A stretch of DNA of 64,000 nt from Clostridiales bacterium (GTDB lineage: Bacteria; Bacillota; Clostridia; Oscillospirales; Oscillospiraceae), in NCBI GenBank assembly GCA_012719035.1, contig JAAYBD010000014.1, positions 1 through 64,000 of the forward strand. Reading direction: 5' to 3'. The stretch's first letter is position 1. Every line of letters starts with the position of its first letter. Shown one piece after another: positions 44,170-54,310 of this stretch. The notes under the pieces were generated by a model that made no database searches, was not told the DNA's origin, and saw nothing but the letters and a program-made list of their open reading frames with translations. Position numbers and translations under genes: made by a program.

Positions 44170-44358
44170 ATGGCAAAGTGTGAATTTTGCGATAAGGGTG
44201 TTGCTTTCGGTATTCAAGTAAGTCACTCCCACAGACGTTCAAACCGTACATGGAAGCCCAACGTAAAGCGTGTCAAGGCCATAGTGGACGGGACACCTAA
44301 GCATGTCTACGTTTGCACCCGTTGCCTGCGCAGCGGTAAGGTTACCCGCGCAGTATAG
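44170..44358 (+). CDS. rpmB: 50S ribosomal protein L28, zinc-binding type
   Basis: 62 residues from MAKCEFCDKGVAFG, with VSHSHRRSNRTWKPNV in the middle and CTRCLRSGKVTRAV at the end. The CxxC pairs at both ends mark the zinc-binding form. The frame opens 99 bases earlier without homology. GGAGGTGCAGC before 44170 fixes the start. Monocistronic, with its own promoter and terminator. Confidence 0.95.
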   Translation: MAKCEFCDKGVAFGIQVSHSHRRSNRTWKPNVKRVKAIVDGTPKHVYVCTRCLRSGKVTRAV

Positions 44359-44396
44359 ATTGCAGAGCTTTATTTCATGTATACATGTATATAAGC

Positions 44397-44441
44397 AAAA
44401 GCACCGTTTTCCTAATGAGGAGAAGCGGTGCTTTTGCTTTT
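44397..44441 (+). terminator. Terminator after rpmB
   Basis: AAAAGCACCG...CTTCTCC-type arms close as AAAAGCACCG (44397-44406) with CGGTGCTTTT (44425-44434), followed by GCTTTTT. Confidence 0.85.
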
Positions 44442-44499
44442 TATAAAATTAGTATTATAATATAGAAACAGAGGCAGAGGCTATGAAAGCAAAAAAGGT

Positions 44500-44528
44500 T
44501 TGCCAAAACGTGCTGTGTTGATTAGAAT
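44500..44528 (+). promoter_or_regulatory. Putative promoter for hprK
   Basis: TTGCCA (44500-44505) and TAGAAT (44523-44528) with 17-base spacing, 30 bases before the hprK start. Confidence 0.4.
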
Positions 44529-44557
44529 AGGGGTATAGTAGAAAAAGGGTGATATTT

Positions 44558-45508
44558 ATGGCAGGGAAATATTCGGTTTTGCTTTCACAGCTTGTGAAGG
44601 AACATGATATGAATATAGTAAACACCTCTGAAGACTTCGAGGAGAGAAGAATTTACAGCATGGCTGTCGGCAGACCGGGGCTTCAATTTGCGGGCTTTTT
44701 TGAATATTATGACCCGCGGCGTATGCTGGTTTCGGGAAAGCAGGAGCATACTTATCTTGAAAGGCTTGATCCCGATGCACGCTACAAAGCTATTGAGGGG
44801 CTTATGCAGCGCGAACCAAGTGCGCTTGTGGTCTGCCATCAGGTGACGCCCCTTCCGGAGCTTGCGGAGCTTTCAAAAAAATACGATGTGAATGTATTCA
44901 CCTCCGAAATAGATACCTCTGAATTTATGGCGCAGCTCATCAGCTCCCTCCATGTTCATCTTGCTCCGCGCAGGACTATTCACGGCGTTCTGGTGGAAGT
45001 ATATGGAGAGGGACTTCTTATTACAGGTGACAGCGGCATAGGAAAAAGCGAAACGGCGCTGGAGCTTATCAAGCGAGGACACAGGCTTATCGCTGATGAC
45101 GCTGTGGAAATCAGGAAGATATCCCACAACAATCTGGTTGGAGAGGCGCCCCCTCTTATAAGACACTACATGGAATTTCGCGGCATCGGGGTCATAAACG
45201 CGAGATATATTTACGGCGTGGGCGCAGTTAAGTCTTCTCAGACCATTCATCTTGTAATAAAGCTTGAGAACTGGGAAGATTATAAACCTTATGACAGACT
45301 CGGCGCGGACTCGGAATATACTGAGATATTGGGAGTTGAGGTCCCGTCCGTTACGATCCCCGTTCGTCCGGGCAGGAATCTTGCCGTCATACTTGAACTT
45401 GCAGCAATGAACAACCGTCAGAAGAAGATGGGCTATAATGCCGCGCAGGATCTTGAACAGCGGCATGATTATGGCATAGACAACGATTGTTTTGATTTTG
45501 AAAACTAA
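44558..45508 (+). CDS. hprK: HPr kinase/phosphorylase
   Basis: 316 residues. The N-terminal domain is followed by the P-loop GDSGIGKSETALELIKRGH (about 151-169), the ADDAVEI motif with the catalytic Asp, and the EFRGIGVINARYIYG signature. It phosphorylates and dephosphorylates HPr at Ser46 and so drives carbon catabolite repression. The ORF opens at a GTG at 44549 inside the ribosome binding site AGGGTGAT. The ATG at 44558 is the better start. It heads the hprK-murB-rapZ-yvcK-whiA run. Confidence 0.95.
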   Translation: MAGKYSVLLSQLVKEHDMNIVNTSEDFEERRIYSMAVGRPGLQFAGFFEYYDPRRMLVSGKQEHTYLERLDPDARYKAIEGLMQREPSALVVCHQVTPLPELAELSKKYDVNVFTSEIDTSEFMAQLISSLHVHLAPRRTIHGVLVEVYGEGLLITGDSGIGKSETALELIKRGHRLIADDAVEIRKISHNNLVGEAPPLIRHYMEFRGIGVINARYIYGVGAVKSSQTIHLVIKLENWEDYKPYDRLGADSEYTEILGVEVPSVTIPVRPGRNLAVILELAAMNNRQKKMGYNAAQDLEQRHDYGIDNDCFDFEN

Positions 45509-45610
45509 TAGCGCTGGCTAAAATCAGTTCGGCAAAGCGAATTTTTCGATGCCGTTTTACTGAAAACAGTTTGCAGATCAATCCTAATTATTAAAATAAA
45601 AGGAGTGCTT

Positions 45611-46531
45611 ATGTACGACTTTGATCTCCTTACGAAGGAGTTAAAAGCGCGGATGCCAATGCTGAAGCTGCTTGAAAACGAGCCTATGAAAGCGCACTGC
45701 TCATTTAAAATCGGAGGAACGGTGAGCGCTATGGCACTGCCGGCATCAATTGAGGAAACGGTGCAACTCTGTGAATTCCTTAGAGATAAGGGAGTGAAGC
45801 CAATCGTTATTGGCAATGGGACAAATCTTCTTGTTACAGATAAGCCGCTCCGCCGTTTTGTGATAAAAATGTCCGACAGTATGAGCACAGTTGAAAGAAA
45901 AGGCGAAACATCAGTTCATGCGCTTTGTGGGGTAAGCCTTGCAAGACTTGCCTCCGACTGCGCCCACTGCTCTTTGACGGGGCTTGAATTTGCCCATGGA
46001 ATTCCCGGAACGCTGGGCGGCGCTGTAAGTATGAACGCGGGCGCTTACGGCGGTGAAATGAAGCAGGTTCTCCGCTCTGTGACTTATCTTGATGAGAATA
46101 TCAAATTCGGGAAAAAAGCAGGCGATGAACTGGAGCTGTCTTACCGGCACAGTGTTTTTTCAGATACCGACCTTATCATACTGGGCTGCGAGCTTTCATT
46201 AAAAGAGGGCAGCAAGGAAGATATGCTCGATAAAATGCGCGAACTTTCCGAAAAACGCCGCAGTTCCCAGCCTCTTGATAAACCTTCCGCCGGAAGCACT
46301 TTCAAGCGGCCAAAGCAGGGCTATGCGGCGGCGCTGATAGAGGAAGCGGGGCTAAAGGGCTTCGGAATAGGCGGAGCGCAGGTATCCGAAAAGCATGCGG
46401 GCTTTGTCATCAATCGCGGCGGAGCGAGCTTTGAGGATGTTCTGAGACTGATGGAACATATCAAGGAAACGGTTTATAAGCGAACGGGTATAGAACTTGA
46501 ACCCGAAGTTAAAATAATCTGCGATGAATGA
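45611..46531 (+). CDS. murB: UDP-N-acetylenolpyruvoylglucosamine reductase
   Basis: 306 residues. FAD-binding motifs VIGNGTNLLV and GLEFAHGIPGTLGGAVSMNAGAYGG, the catalytic Ser in KPSAGSTFKRP, and the Glu in LEPEVKII at the end. It makes UDP-MurNAc for peptidoglycan. The C-terminal layout fits the shorter type II enzymes of Firmicutes. The ORF begins at GTG 45605, but AAAGGAG points to the ATG at 45611. It sits between hprK and rapZ and overlaps the upstream part of the rapZ ORF. Confidence 0.95.
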   Translation: MYDFDLLTKELKARMPMLKLLENEPMKAHCSFKIGGTVSAMALPASIEETVQLCEFLRDKGVKPIVIGNGTNLLVTDKPLRRFVIKMSDSMSTVERKGETSVHALCGVSLARLASDCAHCSLTGLEFAHGIPGTLGGAVSMNAGAYGGEMKQVLRSVTYLDENIKFGKKAGDELELSYRHSVFSDTDLIILGCELSLKEGSKEDMLDKMRELSEKRRSSQPLDKPSAGSTFKRPKQGYAAALIEEAGLKGFGIGGAQVSEKHAGFVINRGGASFEDVLRLMEHIKETVYKRTGIELEPEVKIICDE

Positions 46532-46557
46532 AATCAAACAGAGAGGAGAACTGGGCT

Positions 46558-47415
46558 ATGGAGTTTTTGATTATTTCCGGGCTTTCCGGCGCTGGGAAAA
46601 GCCGAGCCGCTGATATGCTTGAGGATCTTGACTACTATTGCGTTGACAATATGCCGATTGCCCTAATACCGAAATTTGCCCAGCTTTGCATGGCAGCAAG
46701 CGAACGCTATGAGAGAGTGGCGCTGGTCACCGATATCCGCGAAAGGGCGAGCTTTGAGGAGCTTTTTAAGGTGCTTGACGGGCTTTGGGACTTGGGATGC
46801 GACTATCGCATACTGTTTATGGAGGCGGACCCTGCCAATATAGTAAAGCGCTATAAGGAAACTCGCAGGCGGCATCCCTTGGCGGTTCCGGGCATATCCG
46901 TTGAGGAGGCGATAAATAACGAGATAAAGCTTCTTGCCCCGGTGAGAGAGCGGGCAGACTATATCATAAATACAAGCAATTTTACTCTTGGGATGCTCCA
47001 AAGCGAGCTTTACCGGCTTTTTGTGGGCGAGGATACAAAGAGGAAGATTGTAGTCAATGTTATGTCTTTCGGATACAAATACGGGATACCCCTTGAGTCC
47101 GATCTTGTTTTTGATGTGAGATTTTTACCCAATCCGTTTTATGTCTCGGAGCTTCGCGAGATGAACGGACTTGACGCCCCTGTCAGCGAATTTGTTTTTC
47201 GCAGCGAGGAAACGAAGGAATTTGTTAGTCAGCTTCAAAAAATGGTGAGGTTTCTGCTTCCGCTGTTTGTAGAGGAGGGAAAGCTGAGTCTTACCATCTC
47301 TATAGGCTGTACGGGAGGACGTCACCGCTCGGTAGCGATCGCCAAGGCAATGACGGACTATATCGAGAGCATAGGTTACGCTGCACAGAATATCAACAGG
47401 GATATTCAGAAATAA
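46558..47415 (+). CDS. rapZ: RNase adapter/nucleotide-binding protein RapZ (YvcJ)
   Basis: 285 residues. MEFLIISGLSGAGKSRAADMLED gives the Walker A at the N-terminus and DNMPIALIPKF follows. The middle contains VTDIRERASFEELF and TRRRHPL, and the C-terminal part has NVMSFGYKYGIP, VRFLPNPFYVSELR and IGCTGGRHRSVAIA. It hydrolyses ATP/GTP; in Bacillus YvcJ affects competence and in E. coli RapZ steers GlmZ decay. The ORF opens at 46528, but GAGAGGAG and family alignment favour the ATG at 46558. Confidence 0.94.
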   Translation: MEFLIISGLSGAGKSRAADMLEDLDYYCVDNMPIALIPKFAQLCMAASERYERVALVTDIRERASFEELFKVLDGLWDLGCDYRILFMEADPANIVKRYKETRRRHPLAVPGISVEEAINNEIKLLAPVRERADYIINTSNFTLGMLQSELYRLFVGEDTKRKIVVNVMSFGYKYGIPLESDLVFDVRFLPNPFYVSELREMNGLDAPVSEFVFRSEETKEFVSQLQKMVRFLLPLFVEEGKLSLTISIGCTGGRHRSVAIAKAMTDYIESIGYAAQNINRDIQK

Positions 47416-47487
47416 CCGCAGATTATGAACAATAGATCATCGGTACTTTGGGGCTTACCGAAGCGCCGTATCGAATGTGAGGTTGTT

Positions 47488-48483
47488 ATGAATAAACAAA
47501 AAACAGAGCCGTCAATCGTCGCGCTGGGCGGCGGTACGGGTCTTTCAAATATGCTGAGAGGGCTGAAAGCTCACACAAGCAGGCTGACGGCAATAGTTAC
47601 GATGGCAGACGACGGAGGCGGTTCAGGAACGCTGAGAGATGAGCTTGGTATGCCGCCGCCGGGGGATGTTCGCAACTGTCTTCAGGCGCTTGCTAATACT
47701 GAGCCAACTATGGAACAGCTTTTGGGCTATCGTTTCACTGAGGGCGGTTTGAAAGGGCAGAGTATGGGAAATCTCTTTCTTGCCGCGCTCAATGATATTT
47801 CAGGCTCTTTCTATGAAGCAATACGCAAAATGAGCGAGGTTTTGGCGATAACGGGAAGGGTGCTTCCCGTAACGACCGTAGACGTAAGGCTTACGGCGGT
47901 TTTTGAGGATGGGACGGAAGTTATCGGCGAGTCAAAGATAACCGAACATAAAAAGCGGAGCGACAAGCGCATTATGAGGGTTGCTCTCTTTCCAAAAAAT
48001 CCTCCCGCACTTAAAGACAGTATAGAAGCCATTGAAAATGCCGAGCTTATTTTGCTTGGCCCCGGCAGCCTTTACACAAGCATCATACCAAACCTGCTGA
48101 CGAAGGGAATTGCGGAGGCTATCGCTGAGTCTGATGCATTGAAGATATATGTACTTAACGTGACTACACAGGACGGAGAAACGGAAGGCTACACTGCCTC
48201 CGACCATGTGAAAGCGCTTTTTGCCCATTCAGGGAGGAAACTCTTCGATTATTGCCTCGCAAACAGCGCACCGCTTCCCGCTGACGTTGCACTGCGTTAT
48301 AATACGCAGGGGGCGTGTCAGACCGTTGTAGATACGGATGAACTTGAAAAGCTTGGGGTGAAAACGCTTATGTGCCCTATGCTCGATTGTTCGGACGGCT
48401 TTGCGAGACACGATTCAAAAATGCTGGCACGTGAGATAATGCACCTATACAAGGAAAAATCGCCGACAAAGATATATAATTGA
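47488..48483 (+). CDS. yvcK: YvcK/CofD-like gluconeogenesis factor
   Basis: 331 residues. VALGGGTGLSNMLRGLK and VTMADDGGGSGTLRDELGMPPPGDVRNCL open the CofD-like fold. GPGSLYTSIIPNLL and YVLNVTTQDGETEGY follow. YvcK binds UDP-sugars and is needed for growth and cell shape on gluconeogenic carbon. The reading frame opens at 47425. The ATG at 47488, after GAGG, gives the family start. Confidence 0.94.
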   Translation: MNKQKTEPSIVALGGGTGLSNMLRGLKAHTSRLTAIVTMADDGGGSGTLRDELGMPPPGDVRNCLQALANTEPTMEQLLGYRFTEGGLKGQSMGNLFLAALNDISGSFYEAIRKMSEVLAITGRVLPVTTVDVRLTAVFEDGTEVIGESKITEHKKRSDKRIMRVALFPKNPPALKDSIEAIENAELILLGPGSLYTSIIPNLLTKGIAEAIAESDALKIYVLNVTTQDGETEGYTASDHVKALFAHSGRKLFDYCLANSAPLPADVALRYNTQGACQTVVDTDELEKLGVKTLMCPMLDCSDGFARHDSKMLAREIMHLYKEKSPTKIYN

Positions 48484-48519
48484 CGAGTTCTGCAGGGCTT
48501 GATGCAAGGAGGTGCTCAA

Positions 48520-49413
48520 ATGTCGTTTTCGTCGGATACAAAGGCTGAGCTTTGCAGGGATACATTGCAGAAGCGCTGCTGTGCCGTTGCTGAGGCATAT
48601 GGGATTTTGCTTTACTGCAATATGTTTACGGCAGACGAAATCAAAATTGTGACCTCAAGTCCGGAGCTTGCCGAGCGTTTGCCGAGACTTTTCAAAAAAG
48701 CTTTCGGATGTTCTTTTGACGCTTCGTCTGCAACGGATATCAAGGGCAAATATACCTTGTCCATAACAAATCACGATAGTATACGCGATATATTTGCGGC
48801 ATATGGGTATGAAGCAAGGGGGATTCTTGCCCATCATATAAATCTTGGAGTTTTGGAAGACAACTGCTGCAAGGCTTCATTTCTGCGGGGTGCTTTTTTA
48901 GCGGGTGGGAGCATCACAGACCCGGTGAAAAGCTATCATCTGGAGCTTGTGACCGACCACTACAATGTCAGCCGGGAGATATTTTCGATTCTTCTTGAGC
49001 TGGGTTTTTCACCAAAGGATGCGGCACGCGGCGGTAATTATGTCGTTTATTTCAAGCAGTCGGAAGCTATAGAGGATTTTTTTACTCTTATAGGCGCCCC
49101 CGTTTCGGCAATGGATATCATGTCCGCCAAAGTGGAAAAGGATATGCGCAATGCCGTCAACAGGCGCGTCAACTGCGACAGCGCCAATGCAGACAAAATT
49201 GTCTCTGCGGCACAGGAGCAGCTTGAGGCTATACGCCGCATAGAACGCACAACAGGGTTGGACGAGCTGCCTGACAAACTTCGTGAAACGGCGCTTTTAC
49301 GTATAGCAAATCCCGAAGCGAGCCTTACGGATCTTGCGGCTCTTGCCATTCCTCCGGTGAGCAAATCATGTATTAGCCACAGACTGCGCAGGCTTATGGA
49401 GCTTGGGGAATAA
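48520..49413 (+). CDS. whiA: DNA-binding protein WhiA
   Basis: 297 residues. The N-terminal LAGLIDADG-like homing-endonuclease fold (CCKASFLRGAFLAGGSITDPVKSYHLELV) is followed by a C-terminal helix-turn-helix (ASLTDLAALAIPPVSKSCISHRLRRLMEL). WhiA is needed for sporulation septation in actinomycetes and influences division and chromosome segregation in Bacillus. AAGGAGGTGC before the ATG at 48520 sets the start, 21 bases into the ORF. It follows yvcK by 36 bases. Confidence 0.94.
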   Translation: MSFSSDTKAELCRDTLQKRCCAVAEAYGILLYCNMFTADEIKIVTSSPELAERLPRLFKKAFGCSFDASSATDIKGKYTLSITNHDSIRDIFAAYGYEARGILAHHINLGVLEDNCCKASFLRGAFLAGGSITDPVKSYHLELVTDHYNVSREIFSILLELGFSPKDAARGGNYVVYFKQSEAIEDFFTLIGAPVSAMDIMSAKVEKDMRNAVNRRVNCDSANADKIVSAAQEQLEAIRRIERTTGLDELPDKLRETALLRIANPEASLTDLAALAIPPVSKSCISHRLRRLMELGE

Positions 49414-49527
49414 CACATTATTTAAAAGAAAAATTATATGCATTTCTTAGGTGCGCGGATGAAAGCTCATATCCGGGCAGACATTCTGAGCACGCAGCAG
49501 GAAAGCATCTAAAAAGGAGAGTGTGCC

Positions 49528-52500
49528 ATGTCATTTGTTCACCTTCATGTCCATAGTGAATACAGCCTTCTTGATGGAGCCTGCCGCATAGAAGACATGG
49601 CTTCTTACGCGAAAAATCTCGGGCAAACCGCCCTTGCGATTACCGACCACGGCGTCATGTACGGCGCTGTGGCTTTCTATAAAGCCGCAAAAAAGGCGGG
49701 AATAAAGCCGATTATCGGCTGCGAAGTCTATGTTGCACCGCGCAATATGACGGACAGGGAATATAGCATCGACAGCAACTATTCGCATCTTATTCTTCTG
49801 TGTAAAAATGAAACCGGATACCATAACCTTTGCTATCTTGTCAGCGAAGGCTTTACAAAGGGCTTCTATGTAAAGCCGCGTATAGACTGGCAGCTTCTTC
49901 GTGAGCACGCAGAGGGACTTGTCTGCCTGTCAGGATGTATCGCGGGTGAAATACAGCAGAAAATAATAAACGGTAGCTATTCGGACGCCAAGGAACGCGC
50001 CCTTGGGCTGGACGAGCTTTTTGGAAGAGGCAATTTCTATCTTGAGCTTCAGTCCCATGGTCTGCGTGATGAGCGCATTGCCGCCGAAGGGCTGATAAAG
50101 CTTCACCGTGAAACCGGGATACCTTTAGTTCTGACCAACGACGCCCACTATCTTAGGAGAGAAGACGCGCGCAATCAGGACGTTCTTATGTGCATCCAAA
50201 TGGGCAAGACTATAGACGACCCGGATCGGATGAAATTTGAGGGCAGCGAGTTCTATCTCAAATCAGAGGATGAAATGCGCGCCCTTATGTCTGAATATCC
50301 CGAAATATCCGAGGCCGCAGACAATACCGTTTTAATTGCGGATATGTGTGATTTCGATTTTGAATTCGGACACTACCACCTGCCTACTTTCCCGCTGCCG
50401 GAGGGGGAAACGGATGGGTTTGAGTATTTAGAGAAGCTGTGTGACCGCGGATTTGAAAAGCGCTATGCCCACTTATACGATAATCCCGATTCATCAACTG
50501 AAATAGCAAAGCTGCGGGAACAGCTTGCTTACGAGCTTGAAATGATTCGGAACATGGGGTTTACGGACTACTTTCTCATAGTTTCGGACTTCATTGCCTA
50601 CGCAAAGTCGCAGGACATACCCGTTGGACCGGGGCGCGGCTCGGCGGCGGGAAGCATAGTGTCCTACTGTCTTGGAATCACCGATGTCGATCCTATAAAA
50701 TACAGCCTGTTTTTTGAGCGCTTCCTCAATCCCGAACGCGTTTCTATGCCCGATATAGATATTGACTTCTGTGTTGAGAGAAGAGGAGAAGTGATCGACT
50801 ACGTAAACCGCAAATACGGCTCCGACCATGTAGCGCAGATAGTGACCTTCGGGACAATGGCCGCGCGCGCGGCGATACGCGATGTTGGACGTGCTTTGAA
50901 CATCAGCTATGCAGAGTGCGACGCAGTTGCAAAGCAGGTCCCGATAGCAATAGGAATTACGCTTGATGAAGCGCTCAAGCTTTCGCGCCAGCTAAAGGAG
51001 ATGTATGAGAGCGACGAGCGCATACGCGAACTTATAGATACGGCAAGAGCTATCGAGGGTATGCCGAGACATGCATCGACTCACGCGGCGGGCGTTGTGA
51101 TTTCGGGAAAGCCCGTTTATGAATATGTTCCGCTTGCTAAAAACGATGAATCTGTCGTCTGCCAATTTCCGATGACGACGCTTGAGGAGCTTGGTCTTCT
51201 CAAGATGGACTTTTTGGGACTGAGAAACCTCACAGTTTTGGAGCGTGCAAATCAGCTCGTGAGAAAAAAACAGCCGGGCTTCGATGTTGTAAATGTTCCG
51301 GATGACGATGCCGCAACCTTTGAAATGCTCTCTCAAGGACGTACGTCGGGAGTGTTCCAGCTTGAAAGTGCCGGCATAACTGCCGTCTGTACGGGGCTGA
51401 AGCCCCGCTCTGTTGAAGATATAACGGCAGTAATCGCTCTTTACCGCCCGGGTCCCATGGAGAGCATACCCCGGTTTCTTGAGTGCAGCGCAGATCCCGG
51501 GAAAATTCGATATAAGCACGAAATCCTGCGCGATATTCTTGACGTTACCTACGGCTGTATAGTCTATCAGGAGCAGGTCATCGAAATTTTCCGGAAGCTT
51601 GCCGGCTTTTCCCTTGGACAGGCAGACCTGATAAGGCGCGCCATGTCTAAGAAAAAGGAAAAGGAGATAGTAAAGGAAAGACAGGCGTTTATTTACGGCG
51701 ATCCCGAGCGAAACATTGCCGGGGCTGTTGCAAACGGCGTTCCGGAGGAAGTTGCCGGAAGTATCTATGACGAGATATTGGATTTTGCAAATTACGCATT
51801 CAACAAGGCGCATGCTGTTGCATACGCGATAATCTCCTACCGAACCGCGTATATGAAGTGCCACTATGCCAGGGAATATATGGCGGCGCTTTTGTCTTCG
51901 GTTCTCGACAACTCCGCAAAAGTAGCGGAATACATTGCCGAGTGCAAGGAATGCGGCATTAAGCTGCTGCCGCCAGATGTGAATGAGTCGGAGGCGGAAT
52001 TTACCGTTTCGGGCGAGAATATCCGCTTTGGTCTTGTGGCAATAAAAAACATCGGACGCGGATTTATAAGCGCTCTTGTCGAAAGTCGTGAGAGCGAGGG
52101 CAAATTCAGAAGCTTTGACGAATTCTGCCGCCGGCTTTACGGGAAAGATTTAAACAGACGCGCGGTAGAGAGCCTTATCCGCGCAGGCGCTTTCGACAGC
52201 CTTGGCTACAAGCGCAGTCAGCTTATGCGTGTGGCAGACAAGGTGATTGAGGGCGTCAATGAATCAGCGCGGAAGAACGTAGAGGGGCAGCTCGACTTGT
52301 TCTCAATGGGGCAGGAAGATGAGAAAAGATCTGCCGCTTCAGACTTGCAGCTCCCTGATATTCCAGAGTTCACAACGCGTGAGCTTATGGCAATGGAAAA
52401 AGAAACGACGGGACTTTATCTTTCCGGTCATCCAATGGATGAATACCGCGTTGCCGCGCGCCGCGCAGGCGCAGTGCCGATAGGCGCAATTATGATGGAT

Positions 52501-53034
52501 TTTGCGCAGGAGGGCGGGGCGAAGAGTTTTGAGGACGGGCAATTTGTTACACTTGCCGGGGTGATCGAATCTGCGAAAACAAAAACGACCCGCAACAACA
52601 GCCTTATGGCATATATCCAGCTTGAGGATTCGACGGGTTCGATGGAGCTTCTCGCCTTTCAGCGTGTGCTCGATGTCAGCGGCGGATATATCAGGGAAAA
52701 CTCTCCGGTTGTCGTCAAGGGGCATATTTCCGTCCGCGATGAAAAAGAACCACAGCTAATGGTCGAAACCCTCCGTCCGCTCACAGATGTTGAGCCCCTG
52801 AACCGCCGCGAGATGCCTCAGAAGGAAAAAACCCTATGGATCAAAATTCCCTCAAAGGATGATCCCAGATTAAAGCGGATCGAGCTGATTCTGATCATGT
52901 TCGAGGGCGATGAACGCATGATTATCTACTGTGAGGACACAAAAAAGCGCCTTACAGCAAGATGTATTATTCACGACGCTCTTATAAAGGAACTGGAAGA
53001 GATGCTTGGAGACGAAAACGTAGTTGTAAAGTGA
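49528..53034 (+). CDS. dnaE: DNA polymerase III subunit alpha (DnaE)
   Basis: 1168 residues. The N-terminal PHP domain has HLHVHSEYSLLDGACR and ITDHGVMYG. The polymerase core has GPGRGSAAGSIVSYCLGITDVDP, the catalytic MPDIDIDF, and TYGCIVYQEQVIEI. The tandem helix-hairpin-helix and OB-fold (FVTLAGVIESAKTKTTRNNSLMAYIQLEDSTGSMELLAF, about residue 1010 on) follow. In Firmicutes DnaE extends primers, with PolC as the main replicase. GGAGAGTGTGCC precedes the ATG. It lies 114 bases after whiA. Confidence 0.95.
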   Translation: MSFVHLHVHSEYSLLDGACRIEDMASYAKNLGQTALAITDHGVMYGAVAFYKAAKKAGIKPIIGCEVYVAPRNMTDREYSIDSNYSHLILLCKNETGYHNLCYLVSEGFTKGFYVKPRIDWQLLREHAEGLVCLSGCIAGEIQQKIINGSYSDAKERALGLDELFGRGNFYLELQSHGLRDERIAAEGLIKLHRETGIPLVLTNDAHYLRREDARNQDVLMCIQMGKTIDDPDRMKFEGSEFYLKSEDEMRALMSEYPEISEAADNTVLIADMCDFDFEFGHYHLPTFPLPEGETDGFEYLEKLCDRGFEKRYAHLYDNPDSSTEIAKLREQLAYELEMIRNMGFTDYFLIVSDFIAYAKSQDIPVGPGRGSAAGSIVSYCLGITDVDPIKYSLFFERFLNPERVSMPDIDIDFCVERRGEVIDYVNRKYGSDHVAQIVTFGTMAARAAIRDVGRALNISYAECDAVAKQVPIAIGITLDEALKLSRQLKEMYESDERIRELIDTARAIEGMPRHASTHAAGVVISGKPVYEYVPLAKNDESVVCQFPMTTLEELGLLKMDFLGLRNLTVLERANQLVRKKQPGFDVVNVPDDDAATFEMLSQGRTSGVFQLESAGITAVCTGLKPRSVEDITAVIALYRPGPMESIPRFLECSADPGKIRYKHEILRDILDVTYGCIVYQEQVIEIFRKLAGFSLGQADLIRRAMSKKKEKEIVKERQAFIYGDPERNIAGAVANGVPEEVAGSIYDEILDFANYAFNKAHAVAYAIISYRTAYMKCHYAREYMAALLSSVLDNSAKVAEYIAECKECGIKLLPPDVNESEAEFTVSGENIRFGLVAIKNIGRGFISALVESRESEGKFRSFDEFCRRLYGKDLNRRAVESLIRAGAFDSLGYKRSQLMRVADKVIEGVNESARKNVEGQLDLFSMGQEDEKRSAASDLQLPDIPEFTTRELMAMEKETTGLYLSGHPMDEYRVAARRAGAVPIGAIMMDFAQEGGAKSFEDGQFVTLAGVIESAKTKTTRNNSLMAYIQLEDSTGSMELLAFQRVLDVSGGYIRENSPVVVKGHISVRDEKEPQLMVETLRPLTDVEPLNRREMPQKEKTLWIKIPSKDDPRLKRIELILIMFEGDERMIIYCEDTKKRLTARCIIHDALIKELEEMLGDENVVVK

Positions 53035-53096
53035 TGGTCCAGATGCAGTTGACATACGAATCGATAAGCCAATACTTATTAATTAGGAGGTAAAAC

Positions 53097-54260
53097 ATGA
53101 ATAGCTTTGTGTTCTGTAATCCGACCCGCATATTTTTTGGCGAAGGTGCTGTAAAAAACCTTGCCGGACAACTTTCTAACTATGGGAATAATGTTCTTCT
53201 TGCTTACGGCAGGGGCGCCATAAAAAAAGAGGGCATATACGATGCGGTTATGAAAATACTCAGAGACTGCGGCAAAAACGTGTTTGAGCTTTCCGGTATA
53301 ATGTCGAACCCTACAGCGGCAAAGGTACGCGAAGGGGTTGCAATCTGCAAGGAAAACAAAATTGACCTCATTCTTGCAGTAGGCGGTGGTTCAACGATAG
53401 ACTGCTGCAAGGCAGTTGCCGCAGGCAGCCTTATCGAAGGGGACTTCTGGGAGGAGTTTTTTGAAAAGCATATGGTGCCGGATAAGGCTATCCCGATAGG
53501 GACCATTCTCACGATGGTTGGAACAGCTTCAGAAATGAACGGAAATGCGGTAATAACCAATGAGGAAAAAAAGATTAAAGGTTCTTTCTTTTCTCCTGCC
53601 TCGTATCCGCGGTTTTCTATCCTTGATCCGACTTACACATACAGTGTGCCGCAGTATCAGATGGTCAGCGGAATATGTGACATTATGAGCCATATTATGG
53701 AGCAGTATTTCAGCGGGACCGATGATAATATTTCTGATGACCTAAGTGAAGCCCTGATGAAGAGCATCATAAAAAATGCGCGGATAGCCGTTAAAAATCC
53801 TCGCGACTATACGGCAAGAAGCAATATTATGTGGGGGGCGACTGTGGCACTGAACGGTATTCTGGGCTGCGCAAAAACGCAGGACTGGGAGGTTCATCAA
53901 ATCGAACACCAGCTTGCGGCGTACTATGATGATATTGCGCATGGAATGGGGCTTGCCGCCGTTACTCCGGCATACTTTAGGTATATTTACAAAAGCGGCC
54001 TGAACAAATTCAGGCAGTTTGCCGTAAACGTATGGGGAGTCAGCCCAGAGAATAAAACGGACGAACAGATAGCTCTTGAGGGCATTGGCCGTCTGGAGGC
54101 GTTTTTCAAAGAAATCGGTGCGGCGGTCTCCCTGAGAGAGCTTGGTATTACCGACAAGGGCAAGTTTGACGAGATAGCCGGAAGCTGCAATATAAAAACC
54201 GGAGGCTATCAGATACTGACACGCGATGATATAAAAAAGATATTGGATGAGTGCTTTTAA
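53097..54260 (+). CDS. Iron-containing alcohol dehydrogenase (butanol dehydrogenase-like)
   Basis: 387 residues. FCNPTRIFFGEGA opens the Rossmann domain, LAVGGGSTIDCCKAVAAG binds the NAD(P) phosphates, and the metal ligands lie in CDIMSHIMEQYF, EVHQIEHQLAAYYDDIAHGMGLA. It resembles NADPH-dependent BdhA-type enzymes that reduce aldehydes to alcohols in fermentation. The exact substrate cannot be told. TAGGAGGTAAAAC precedes the ATG. Monocistronic with its own terminator. Confidence 0.92.
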   Translation: MNSFVFCNPTRIFFGEGAVKNLAGQLSNYGNNVLLAYGRGAIKKEGIYDAVMKILRDCGKNVFELSGIMSNPTAAKVREGVAICKENKIDLILAVGGGSTIDCCKAVAAGSLIEGDFWEEFFEKHMVPDKAIPIGTILTMVGTASEMNGNAVITNEEKKIKGSFFSPASYPRFSILDPTYTYSVPQYQMVSGICDIMSHIMEQYFSGTDDNISDDLSEALMKSIIKNARIAVKNPRDYTARSNIMWGATVALNGILGCAKTQDWEVHQIEHQLAAYYDDIAHGMGLAAVTPAYFRYIYKSGLNKFRQFAVNVWGVSPENKTDEQIALEGIGRLEAFFKEIGAAVSLRELGITDKGKFDEIAGSCNIKTGGYQILTRDDIKKILDECF

Positions 54261-54310
54261 TTCGAGATATTTGTACTGATAAGATCAAATTAAAAGAACT
54301 GAGAATAATA

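Noticed and set aside
50992-51864. 290-codon minus-strand ORF inside dnaE
   Set aside because: Antisense to conserved polymerase motifs, no initiation signal and no recognisable domain.
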